DNA from: Alphaproteobacteria bacterium UBA3768
GTDB taxonomy: Bacteria; Pseudomonadota; Alphaproteobacteria; CAAHEQ01; UBA3637
Length of the DNA stretch: 64,000 bases
Assembly: GCA_002372315.1 (NCBI GenBank)
Contig: DFFU01000012.1
Coordinates: 1 to 64,000 of the forward strand
Direction: 5' to 3'
In this document: one piece after another, positions 26,006-33,887 of the stretch
Numbering within the stretch: the first letter of the stretch is position 1
Layout: each line of letters begins with the position of its first letter
Notes under the pieces: generated by a model
Databases searched by the model: none
What the model was told of the DNA's origin: nothing
The model's input: only the letters and a program-made list of their open reading frames with translations
Made by a program: the position numbers and the translations under genes

Positions 26006-26977
26006 TTACACAACTCCTGCCTTTAATAAATGGTGCATATGAATTAAACCAATAGGTTGATTTTGTTCATTCACAACAAATATATTGGTAATTTTTTTGC
26101 TATTCATCAGGGCTACCACTTCGCTACCTAATAAATCCCCCGAAATAGTAATGGGATTAGGGTGCATTACTTCGCGTACAGATTTGGTGGGCAAATCAGC
26201 ACTCATATGACGGCGTAAATCGCCATCTGTAATCATACCTAACAATTTATTATCGCTTGAAATAATGCCCACACATCCCAAAGTCTTCTTGGTCATTTCC
26301 AACAAAGCATCAGCCATTGTCGCTGTATCCGAAACCAAGGGTAAAGCTTCATCTTTGGCCATCAAATCTTGAACTTTAACTAAAACATTTCCTAATTTTC
26401 CACCAGGGTGGCGATCATGATAAAGTTCTTTGGTAAAACCACGCATGTTCATCAATGCAACGGTTAATGCATCGCCCATGGCCAAGGTTTCAATCATGCT
26501 GGTTGTGGGCGCCATATTGAAAGGGCAAGCCTCTGGCGCTTCTTTTTTATTGGGGATTTGTAAAACAAAATCGGCGGCCTTACCCAAAGTGCTATCTGGG
26601 GCGCTAGTTACCGCTACCAAAGGAATGCCAAATCGCTTACAATAATTGATAATATCAAATAATTCCTTACTTTCCCCAGAATTGGACAGAGCCAAAACTA
26701 AATCTTTTGGGGTAACCATCCCCAAATCACCATGGCTGGCCTCGGCGGGATGTACAAAGAAAGCGGGGGTGCCCGTGCTGGCCAATGAGGCGGCAATTTT
26801 TTTGCCAATATGGCCGGGCTTACCCATGCCTGTTACGATAACGCGCCCTTGTAAATTGAGTATTTTTTCTGCGACCTTTGTGAAAGTATCATCAATACGC
26901 GTAATCATCATTTCCAACGCATTTTTTTCAAATGTCAATGTTCTTTTGGCCGAATCAATAATTTCTTGTGTATTCAT
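26006..26977 (-). CDS. kdsD: Arabinose-5-phosphate isomerase (KdsD/KpsF)
   Basis: A 323-residue enzyme making arabinose 5-phosphate for Kdo, the inner-core sugar of LPS. An N-terminal SIS domain (VIVTGMGKPGHIGKKIAASL; HPAEASHGDLGMV; LALSNSGESKE) is followed by a CBS pair (residues about 205-323: VQDLMAKDEALPLV and VREVMHPNPITI). Contacts with the LptC-LptA gene are immediate and it follows rnd by 9 bases, so Kdo precursor supply and LPS transport are one operon. Confidence 0.93.
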   Translation of the reverse strand: MNTQEIIDSAKRTLTFEKNALEMMITRIDDTFTKVAEKILNLQGRVIVTGMGKPGHIGKKIAASLASTGTPAFFVHPAEASHGDLGMVTPKDLVLALSNSGESKELFDIINYCKRFGIPLVAVTSAPDSTLGKAADFVLQIPNKKEAPEACPFNMAPTTSMIETLAMGDALTVALMNMRGFTKELYHDRHPGGKLGNVLVKVQDLMAKDEALPLVSDTATMADALLEMTKKTLGCVGIISSDNKLLGMITDGDLRRHMSADLPTKSVREVMHPNPITISGDLLGSEVVALMNSKKITNIFVVNEQNQPIGLIHMHHLLKAGVV

Positions 26978-26986
26978 AAAAACTCC

Positions 26987-27598
26987 TTAGTGATGGGAAA
27001 ATAAATCAGGTTCTTCATAGCCTAAAATATCCAATTCAGCGCGTGTGTTTAAAAATTGAAAACATGATAAGGCCAAAGTCAAACGTTTTTGTTTTTTTAA
27101 TTCTTTATCCAAGATAGCCTTTAAGGCATGTAAATACATTACATCCCCTGCAGCATATTGAATTTGTTCTGGTGAGAGTTCTTTCTTAGTCCAATCAGAA
27201 CATTGTTGTTCTTTGTCTAACTGAATGTGTAAATAATCTTCACATAAATTTTTCAGTGAGTGTTTTGCACCAGGGCGAACAAGTTTATCGGCAATTTTGG
27301 TGCAGTATATAGGATTGACATCCACATTTAAGGCAACCTTTAATTTGGCCACATCAAAGCGGGCATAATGAAAAATCTTCAAAATCTTTGGATTTGTGAG
27401 TAATTTTTTTAAATTGGGACAAGGTTTATTTTTTTGAATTTGCACTAACCAAGCATTGCCTTTGCCATCGCCGATTTGAACTAAGCAAAGTTTGTCTTTG
27501 ACAACGTCTAAACCTGTTGTTTCACTATCTACGGCCACCATTTTGGGCCACTTGATGTTTTTGGGCAAATCCCCATTAAAAACTTGAATAAAAGCCAT
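26987..27598 (-). CDS. rnd: Ribonuclease D-type 3'-5' exonuclease
   Basis: A 203-residue DEDDy exonuclease. ExoI is VAVDSETTGLD (Asp, Glu), ExoII is FHYARFDVAKL, ExoIII is YAAGDVMYLHAL (Tyr, Asp). The HRDC domains of full-length RNase D are absent, which is usual in short alphaproteobacterial forms. AAGGAG at 27604-27609 selects the start at 27598 rather than an ATG 18 codons earlier. First gene of the rnd-kdsD-lptCA-lptB operon. Confidence 0.85.
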   Translation of the reverse strand: MAFIQVFNGDLPKNIKWPKMVAVDSETTGLDVVKDKLCLVQIGDGKGNAWLVQIQKNKPCPNLKKLLTNPKILKIFHYARFDVAKLKVALNVDVNPIYCTKIADKLVRPGAKHSLKNLCEDYLHIQLDKEQQCSDWTKKELSPEQIQYAAGDVMYLHALKAILDKELKKQKRLTLALSCFQFLNTRAELDILGYEEPDLFSHH

Positions 27599-27623
27599 AT
27601 GACTCTCCTTGTTCATGGTAAAT

Positions 27624-27652
27624 ACTCTACAACACTCTGACCCAAAAATCAA
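27624..27652 (-). promoter_or_regulatory. Promoter of rnd-kdsD-lptCA-lptB operon
   Basis: On the minus strand TTGATT (27652-27647), a 17-base spacer and TAGAGT (27629-27624) lie just upstream of rnd, whose ribosome site AAGGAG follows. All four genes are co-directional with gaps of 9, 0 and -4 bases. Confidence 0.5.
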
Positions 27653-27672
27653 GTGTGAATTGAAAAAGGTCC

Positions 27673-28851
27673 TTATGGTACGATAAAATCAGTATTTGTT
27701 TTACTGCAAAAAAGCTTTTTGCTGACTTTATCAAACATACAGTTTTGCCTGCCATCTGTTTTCAATTCTACATGAACAGGAATATAATCACGAACAAGGA
27801 CACCATTTCTTATAAACTTAACACTATAAAATCTTTGTGGTAACGCATCATAAAGTGTGCCATTATTCCTGTGTGTATTAAACAAAAGTAATGTGTATGG
27901 AGTAGTATTCATAGAGCCAGTATTTAAACTTGCAATTTCTGTACCATCCATATACACTTTGTAATTGCTAAAGTTAAATGTATGCTTATTCAAATCAATT
28001 TCTGTAGACGTATTAAGATATGAGCCAAAACCCACTTGCCAATGTGAGATTGCCTCTCCTTGTTGATATAAGTAATATGAGTTCGCACTAGTTGAAGTAA
28101 ATGCACCAAATATGCCTTTACCATTCGAACTTGCGTTTCTTTGTAATTGTTGGCATATTAACTCTGTTTCTAAATCCTCTGTGCCATAAATTCCCGTATC
28201 AATATACTGAGTTCCTGAGCTTTCTAAATATTCCACCCTTTCACAACCATTTTTGCACATGTTTGATTCTGTATCACAGACCATACATTCATTTTCGGTA
28301 TTACAATCCTCATTCGTTTCACACGCATGTGCAGGGGTAGCACAAGACCCTATACAAATCCCTTGACTTTGACCATCCGCTATTTGACATACCCCACATA
28401 CATTACAATCTAAATCACTGCGACAAAATTTTGTGGAAACAGCACCTTCTAAATTTTTGTGAAATGTCCATTCAAATTGATTCGTTTCAACACACGTAAA
28501 GGGTATAATTTGGCTGGCCAAAGGCATCCCCTTATTTAACAGCTCCTGACAAATGGATTGGGGAATATTGGATACAACCAATTTAAAATAATCCTGATTG
28601 ACCCTTTGTGCAGACACAGGGTATTTATCATCAATTTTATTGGAAAAATCGGATAAAGCACATTCTGTCCGATCCATCATCACCAATTGTGCCGCGCAGG
28701 TATGTGCCATCATATTGATATCATGTAAAATCGTATTTGTTTCATGGGAATTGACGATATGCTTATATCCCCATATCCCCACAACAGACAATATACCCAC
28801 TATAGCCAATGTCCCCAACATTTCCGTTAAACTGCGCCCACGCTCTGTCAT
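27673..28851 (-). CDS. Prepilin-type protein with Cys-rich middle and lectin-like C-terminal domain
   Basis: A 392-residue protein; the start at 28851 (AAAAGG with 9-base spacing) is preferred over 28860 and upstream in-frame starts. Residues 1-30 are a prepilin N-terminus (MTERG then RSLTEMLGTLAIVGILSVVG, Glu+5). A helical pilin-like part to about 135 is followed by a cysteine-rich region (CRSDLDCNVCGVC, CETNEDCNTENECMVC and so on, at least 15 Cys) and a C-terminal jelly-roll type domain beginning VEYLESSGTQYIDTGI, the hallmark of ConA/LamG-like domains common in gut bacteria (KVYMDGTEIASL, FYSVKFIRNGVLVRDYIPV). The protein would display a sugar-binding head on a pilus or pseudopilus. Divergent from the XRE gene. 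Confidence 0.75.
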   Translation of the reverse strand: MTERGRSLTEMLGTLAIVGILSVVGIWGYKHIVNSHETNTILHDINMMAHTCAAQLVMMDRTECALSDFSNKIDDKYPVSAQRVNQDYFKLVVSNIPQSICQELLNKGMPLASQIIPFTCVETNQFEWTFHKNLEGAVSTKFCRSDLDCNVCGVCQIADGQSQGICIGSCATPAHACETNEDCNTENECMVCDTESNMCKNGCERVEYLESSGTQYIDTGIYGTEDLETELICQQLQRNASSNGKGIFGAFTSTSANSYYLYQQGEAISHWQVGFGSYLNTSTEIDLNKHTFNFSNYKVYMDGTEIASLNTGSMNTTPYTLLLFNTHRNNGTLYDALPQRFYSVKFIRNGVLVRDYIPVHVELKTDGRQNCMFDKVSKKLFCSKTNTDFIVP

Positions 28852-28878
28852 CTTATACATCCTTTTGTTGTATAGAAA

Positions 28879-28901
28879 ATATCCTATTTTGGGATATATC
28901 C
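28879..28901. promoter_or_regulatory. Candidate operator between pilin-lectin gene and XRE gene
   Basis: ATATCC (28879-28884), 7 bases, GGATAT (28892-28897) is a perfect inverted repeat; a further ATATCC starts at 28896. It lies between divergent start codons at 28851 and 28945, a likely place for the adjacent XRE protein to bind. Confidence 0.4.
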
Positions 28902-28944
28902 TAACAAAGAATATTCTAATCGTCAAGTCCAAAAAGGAGTTGGC

Positions 28945-29193
28945 ATGACAAAATCTGTTTTTACGCAAGCGTATAGGACCTTTTTACAACAGTTGATACA
29001 GATACGAAAAGATCGCAAAATAACCCAAGTTCAAATGGCTCAGTTTTTAAAAAAACCCCAATCATATGTGTCCAAGTATGAAAGTGGGGAACGACGTTTA
29101 GATGTTATTGAAACAATGGCTATTTTAAAAGTATTAAACACTTCGCCGTCTGAATTTATGGGGTACTTGGAAAGTTTATCTGATTTTCAATAA
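28945..29193 (+). CDS. XRE-family HTH regulator
   Basis: An 82-residue DNA-binding protein with one helix-turn-helix: LIQIRKDRKITQVQMAQFLKK followed by the recognition helix QSYVSKYESGERRLDVIETMAI, typical of phage Cro/C1 and XRE regulators. AAAAAGGAG precedes the start. It is divergent from the pilin-lectin gene with an inverted repeat in between, so it could regulate both. Confidence 0.85.
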   Translation: MTKSVFTQAYRTFLQQLIQIRKDRKITQVQMAQFLKKPQSYVSKYESGERRLDVIETMAILKVLNTSPSEFMGYLESLSDFQ

Positions 29194-29247
29194 AAAAGAC
29201 AAAATATTACACTTTTATGAAATTTTTGTGTTTATGAACACTTTTGT

Positions 29248-29276
29248 ATGACAGGTAAAATAAAATTGTTTATGAT
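29248..29276 (+). promoter_or_regulatory. Candidate promoter of FadL-type gene
   Basis: ATGACA at 29248-29253, 17-base spacer, TATGAT at 29271-29276, followed by AAAGGAG before the ATG at 29303. Confidence 0.5.
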
Positions 29277-29302
29277 GCCTTTGCTTTAACAAAGGAGAAT
29301 TT

Positions 29303-30577
29303 ATGCGCAAAGCACTACTTTTATCATTGGCTTTATTGGCAACAACTTCTGCCCATGCGGCCGGTTATCAATTACAAGAATACTCTGTTACAGGATTGGG
29401 GCGTGCCTTTGCAGGCGCTGGTGTAATGGGGGATGATTATTCGGCTATCGCTTTTAACCCAGCGGGGATGAGCTTAGTGGAAAAATCAGGTTTGCAAATG
29501 GGTGTTATTGCCACAGATGTGCGTGGTAAAGTATGGGGAGAGTCAGAACCAGCGATTGGTGGTCGAGGACAAGGATTTTTGGGAACGAAATCAGGAAAGA
29601 CGGGCAGTCGTATTTTTCGTGTAATGCCTAACTTTTTTGCTCAATATAAAGTTAACGATCGGACTGATTTGGGATTGGGTTTATATGTACCATTTGGTTT
29701 GGCGAATGATTATAAAAATGATTGGTTTGGTGCCGAACATGGCCAATATTCAGGCATTACTGTTGTCAATTTTACCCCGAGTGTTTCCTATAAAATTTTG
29801 GATTCAGTTTCAATGGGCTTAGGCATAAATTTACAATATGCTGAAGCGCATTTGACGGGGGCAATTCCTGGTGGTGGTTCCACAAATATGCGTGATGCCA
29901 ATGATGTGGGAGTGGGTTATACATGGGGTTTGACCTATAAGCCCACAAAGGATACCCGCTTTGGTCTATCCTATCGCAGCAAGGTAACCCATAAATTAGA
30001 GGGCAAAAATGATGGTAGCGCTAGTCGTTCCTCAATTTTTGGTGGGGCATTTGCGGTGGGAACAGCCTTTTTAAATGGTACGCATAAGGTTCATGCCAAA
30101 ATTACAACACCTGAAACGGTTATCTTTTCGGCAGCACATGATTTGAATGAAAAGTGGACTTTATCGGGAATCGTGCGCTGGACACGTTGGAGCCAATTCA
30201 AACGTTTAAATATTTATCAAGAAAATAAGGGGCTTTTGAGTTCCACCAATGAGAATTGGAAAAACACATGGTTGTTTGGATTAGGGGCTGACTACAAATA
30301 TTGTAAGAACTTGACTTTCCGTTTTGGAACGGCTTGGGATACAGCGGCGGTGAAAGCTCCTGAATATCGTACAGCGCGTATTCCGGATCAACGGCGTATT
30401 TGGGCTTCATTGGGGGCTAGTTATACCAAAAATAATTGGCAAGTCGATTTGGGTTATTCCCACATTTTTGTCCATAAAGCGCAAGCCTATGGTGCCAATG
30501 ATGGCGCGGGATACTTTCATGGAAAATATCGTATTCAATCGGATATTTTTGGTTTAGGTTTACAATATAAATTTTAA
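29303..30577 (+). CDS. FadL/OmpP1-family outer-membrane transporter
   Basis: A 424-residue 14-stranded barrel protein for uptake of fatty acids or other hydrophobic molecules. Signal peptide residues 1-19 (TSAHA). The mature N-terminus GYQLQEYSVTGLGRAFAGAG and FNPAGMSL are FadL signatures (the N-terminal hatch and the NPA motif). Alternating strands continue to a C-terminal aromatic end (GLGLQYKF, terminal Phe) needed for BAM insertion. A terminator follows directly. Confidence 0.88.
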   Translation: MRKALLLSLALLATTSAHAAGYQLQEYSVTGLGRAFAGAGVMGDDYSAIAFNPAGMSLVEKSGLQMGVIATDVRGKVWGESEPAIGGRGQGFLGTKSGKTGSRIFRVMPNFFAQYKVNDRTDLGLGLYVPFGLANDYKNDWFGAEHGQYSGITVVNFTPSVSYKILDSVSMGLGINLQYAEAHLTGAIPGGGSTNMRDANDVGVGYTWGLTYKPTKDTRFGLSYRSKVTHKLEGKNDGSASRSSIFGGAFAVGTAFLNGTHKVHAKITTPETVIFSAAHDLNEKWTLSGIVRWTRWSQFKRLNIYQENKGLLSSTNENWKNTWLFGLGADYKYCKNLTFRFGTAWDTAAVKAPEYRTARIPDQRRIWASLGASYTKNNWQVDLGYSHIFVHKAQAYGANDGAGYFHGKYRIQSDIFGLGLQYKF

Positions 30578-30582
30578 TAAAA

Positions 30583-30612
30583 GGGGTCAACTAATGACCC
30601 CAATTTTTTTTT
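30583..30612 (+). terminator. Rho-independent terminator after FadL-type gene
   Basis: GGGGTCA / TGACCCC stem (30583-30601) followed by AA and nine T. Confidence 0.9.
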
Positions 30613-30686
30613 ATTTTTCCTCTTGCATTTGGGAAAAATATATGCTAAAAAAAGAATGTCGTTTTAACACTTATAAGGAGAATCAA

Positions 30687-31526
30687 ATGAAAAAAACAAA
30701 AAAGAAAGTTGCCCCCGTTGAGGCAAAAAAAGAATGTGCCTGTGGCCCTGACTGCAAGTGCGGTTGTGGCTGTGGATGTGGTTGCGGTGTTGCAAAAGCC
30801 GCTGTTTTGGGTATTAGTTTGGTGGCTTTGGTACTGGCGGGTGTAGCGTATTGGAAGGCTGGTTGCACAAAGGGTATGGATGAAGCCATGAAAGCTTATA
30901 TCCAAAAGAATCCGACTGTTATTATTGATTCTGTGAATGAATATTATAAGGCTCAAGAGGAAGAACGCCAAAAGCCGACCCCCAAGGTTGCTCCAGCTGA
31001 ATTAGTGGCTGAAATTGTGAACGATAAAGCCAACTATTCTTTGGGAAATCCAAAGGGTAAATTTGTCATCATTGAATTCTTTGATCATCAATGTGGTTGG
31101 TGCAAACGGACCAATAAAGAAATGCGTGAAGCAGTGAAATCTGCCGAGGGTAAAAATATTCGTTGGATTCCTATTGATACACCTATCTTTGGTGAAGCAA
31201 GTGAAACCATTGCTCGTTTCGTATTAGCCGCTGGTAAACAGGGCAAATACGAACAAATGCACGAAGCCGTTGGCGAAGCCAAAGAAAGATTGGATGAAGT
31301 TGCTTTGATAGCTTTGGGTAAAAAATTAGGATTGGATACCAAAAAGTTGAAAGCAGATGCCGATGGTAAGGAAATCCGTGGTAAATTGGCGGCCAATAAA
31401 GAATATGCCAAAAAGTTGAATATCAATGGTGTACCTATGTTGATTGTGGATGGTCAAATCAACCCAGGTGCTTTGTTGGGTGATAAATTGCAAGAAGCAG
31501 TGAAAGCTTCTCAAGCCAAGAAATAA
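30687..31526 (+). CDS. Membrane-anchored DsbA-type thiol oxidoreductase with Cys-rich tail
   Basis: A 279-residue protein; AAGGAG selects the start at 30687 (an upstream in-frame start has none). The N-terminal, presumably cytoplasmic, tail holds nine cysteines in 18 residues (CACGPDCKCGCGCGCGCG), followed by a transmembrane helix near residues 36-57. The periplasmic part is a Com1/DsbA-like thioredoxin fold: KFVIIEFFDHQCGWCKRTN has the active CGWC pair, and INGVPMLIVDG supplies the cis-Pro loop. It would oxidise or isomerise disulphides of envelope proteins, which fits the many Cys-rich exported proteins in the window. The Cys-rich tail is unusual for this family. Confidence 0.85.
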   Translation: MKKTKKKVAPVEAKKECACGPDCKCGCGCGCGCGVAKAAVLGISLVALVLAGVAYWKAGCTKGMDEAMKAYIQKNPTVIIDSVNEYYKAQEEERQKPTPKVAPAELVAEIVNDKANYSLGNPKGKFVIIEFFDHQCGWCKRTNKEMREAVKSAEGKNIRWIPIDTPIFGEASETIARFVLAAGKQGKYEQMHEAVGEAKERLDEVALIALGKKLGLDTKKLKADADGKEIRGKLAANKEYAKKLNINGVPMLIVDGQINPGALLGDKLQEAVKASQAKK

Positions 31527-31545
31527 ACTTTAAATAAGTTATTTT

Positions 31546-31575
31546 AAAGCCGATGTGTACACATCGGCTTTTTTC
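31546..31575 (+). terminator. Rho-independent terminator after DsbA gene
   Basis: AAGCCGATGTGTACACATCGGCTT is a perfect palindrome followed by TTTTTC. Confidence 0.9.
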
Positions 31576-31610
31576 TTGTTTTTTAATTGAATTTGTGATA
31601 AATAGAATAT

Positions 31611-32438
31611 ATGTATCGGATATTTTTAATCTTTCTGTTTTTTTTATTATCGGGTTGCGCCCAAACAGTTCGTGTGCGAAAAGGCGATACGCTTTACTCT
31701 ATATCCCGTAGGTATAATGTTCCTGTAAGGGGGCTAATTCAAGAAAATAAGATTTTAGCACCCTATATTATAAAGGTGGGGCAGACATTGAAAATGCCAA
31801 CACAGAAAACGTATACCGTGCGTAAAGGGGATACCCTGTATTCCATTGCACGCAAACACAACTTATCGGTGAATCAAGTGGCACGCCAAAATAAATTATC
31901 TGCCCCCTATACATTAAAACCAGGACAAAAATTGATTTTACAATCATGGGATGAGGGGGGGACAACATCTAAAACAAATCAAACAGCTCCCAAAAAAACA
32001 AATCAAAAAACGACAGCAACAAGTGTGCGTAAAAAAGATATAAAGGTTCCCAATTCTGCGAAAAATAAAAAATTTAATCGTCCCGTTCAAGGGAAAGTAA
32101 TTCAAAAATTTGGGATGACATCCAATGGTACCTACAATGATGGTATTAATATCTCAGCACCAAAAGGTACCCCTATTTTGTCGGCCGAAAAAGGGACTGT
32201 GGCCTATGCAGGTAGTGATTTAAAAGGTTACGGGAATTTGGTATTGGTTCGTCATGATGGGGGATGGTTTACGGCTTACGCCCATGCAGATAAGATTCTT
32301 GTCAAAAAAGGGGATGTTATTCGGTTACGTCAAAAAATTGCGACTGTTGGCCAATCTGGTGGTGTTAAACAACCCCAGTTGCATTTTGAGGTTCGATATA
32401 AATCCAAACCATTGGATCCAGCCCTTTATTTGCGTTAA
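31611..32438 (+). CDS. nlpD: NlpD-type LysM/LytM lipoprotein
   Basis: A 275-residue lipoprotein. Signal with lipobox LLSGC at about residue 18. Two LysM domains follow (VRVRKGDTLYSISRRYNV and TVRKGDTLYSIARKHNL), a Lys/Thr linker, and a LytM domain. In E. coli NlpD the LytM domain lacks metal ligands and instead activates amidase AmiC at the septum. Here too the HxxxD ligand site reads NDGINIS, while the later AYAHAD and LHFEVRYKSKPLDP agree with NlpD, so it should be a non-catalytic activator. No ribosome site in front of the ATG; it might be read from a leaderless transcript. Confidence 0.85.
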   Translation: MYRIFLIFLFFLLSGCAQTVRVRKGDTLYSISRRYNVPVRGLIQENKILAPYIIKVGQTLKMPTQKTYTVRKGDTLYSIARKHNLSVNQVARQNKLSAPYTLKPGQKLILQSWDEGGTTSKTNQTAPKKTNQKTTATSVRKKDIKVPNSAKNKKFNRPVQGKVIQKFGMTSNGTYNDGINISAPKGTPILSAEKGTVAYAGSDLKGYGNLVLVRHDGGWFTAYAHADKILVKKGDVIRLRQKIATVGQSGGVKQPQLHFEVRYKSKPLDPALYLR

Positions 32439-32498
32439 AAAAACTTGTGTTTTTAGATAATGTGTGCTATATCCGTATTATCAACGGGAAGGTATTAA

Positions 32499-33887
32499 AT
32501 GAAAAAAACAGTTTTGGCATTATTGTGTGGCACTTTTTTGTCTTTTCAGGTGCGGGCAGGTTTATCGGATGCTATTTTGTCCTATAACTACCAACAATAT
32601 CCTGCAGCATTGGCTGAATTTAGCTATTTACAAGAAGAGGGCAATCCTGTGGCCGCTTATTATTTGGGGCGTATGTACCAATTAGGGCAGGGTGTTCCTG
32701 TTGATTTAAGGTATGCAATGCGATTTTATAAGATGGCAGATGCGGCCTATTATTTCCCTGCTTCGGCTGAATTGGGAAAGTTGTTGATGGATGCTGGTGA
32801 TGTATCCAATGGGTTGGCATTACTGAAAAAATCTGCTTTAACGGGTGATGCTTTTGCGATAAATGAGCTTGCAAATGCTTATGCAGAAGGTAAAGGTGTT
32901 GAGCAAAATCCTCGTTTAGCATTTGAGTTTTTTAGGCTTGCAGCTACTTCAGGTAACATGAAAGCGCAGTATCAAATTGCTAAAATGTACTTTGATGGTC
33001 GGGGGGTTCCCCAAGATTATACTCAGGCCAAAAAATGGTTGACACGTGCAGCGGATCAAGGTTATGTGCTGGCACAAATAGATTTGGCTGAATTGTACAC
33101 GAATGATAATCTACTCAAAAATATTCCGTTGGCCTATAAATGGTACAGTATAATTGCGGCCTATAATTCCGATTCTATTGGGCAAAAGGCTGCAGAAAAG
33201 CGTGATATTTTACTGCGTGGAAAAAATAAAAAAGGTCTCAATAAAAAAAATTTAGCAGAAATTCAATCCGAAGTTGGACGTTGGAAACCTCAAAAAGCGG
33301 AAAATTCTATATCCATAGAAGAGTTGGCACAGATTCAAAAATCACAAATTGATGGTTTTAATGATCCTAAGACGTTGCAACAAATTATACTGGACATGGG
33401 CTTCTTACCCAGAGATGGAAGGCTTTTCGGTGTTACAATTCAGATGGTAGATGATGTTTTCTCAACACAAAATGTTCAGCCTCTAATTGATGAAATTGAA
33501 AGGGCCGCTAAAGATGGGAAAGTTGAGGCTTATGGATATTTGGCGGATTTGTTTAGTACGCGATTGGATAATCCTGTGGAAGCCTTTTTATGGTATCAAA
33601 AAGGGGCTGATGCAGGGGACGCTTATGCTCAGTATCAACTGGCCCAAATGTATTGTGAAGGAATAGGTATCAGCCAGCCTGATGCGGCCGCCTGTTATGC
33701 GTGGCTGTTGAATGTTCAAAATGCTAAGGATCCTGTGTTAAATGTATTAGCTCAACAAGCTATTGCTATTGTTCAATCCAGTGCGACCCAAGATGAATTA
33801 ACACGCGGCTTAGCCCTAAGTGAGGAACACAAAAAATCATTCAAAGAAGGTAAAATATCACAAAAGAGTAGTGGTGGTTTTTTATAA
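32499..33887 (+). CDS. Periplasmic Sel1-repeat protein
   Basis: A 462-residue protein with a signal peptide (residues 1-20, FQVRA) and at least six Sel1-like repeats of about 36 residues, such as PVAAYYLGRMYQLGQGVPVD, AINELANAYAEGKGVEQNP, AQYQIAKMYFDGRGVPQD and AQYQLAQMYCEGIGISQPD. Sel1 repeats form alpha-solenoids used in protein-protein contacts in signalling or envelope stress. The middle (residues 240-340) has no clear repeat. It ends in convergence with the TPR gene, overlapping by 6 bases. Partner unknown. Confidence 0.85.
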   Translation: MKKTVLALLCGTFLSFQVRAGLSDAILSYNYQQYPAALAEFSYLQEEGNPVAAYYLGRMYQLGQGVPVDLRYAMRFYKMADAAYYFPASAELGKLLMDAGDVSNGLALLKKSALTGDAFAINELANAYAEGKGVEQNPRLAFEFFRLAATSGNMKAQYQIAKMYFDGRGVPQDYTQAKKWLTRAADQGYVLAQIDLAELYTNDNLLKNIPLAYKWYSIIAAYNSDSIGQKAAEKRDILLRGKNKKGLNKKNLAEIQSEVGRWKPQKAENSISIEELAQIQKSQIDGFNDPKTLQQIILDMGFLPRDGRLFGVTIQMVDDVFSTQNVQPLIDEIERAAKDGKVEAYGYLADLFSTRLDNPVEAFLWYQKGADAGDAYAQYQLAQMYCEGIGISQPDAAACYAWLLNVQNAKDPVLNVLAQQAIAIVQSSATQDELTRGLALSEEHKKSFKEGKISQKSSGGFL

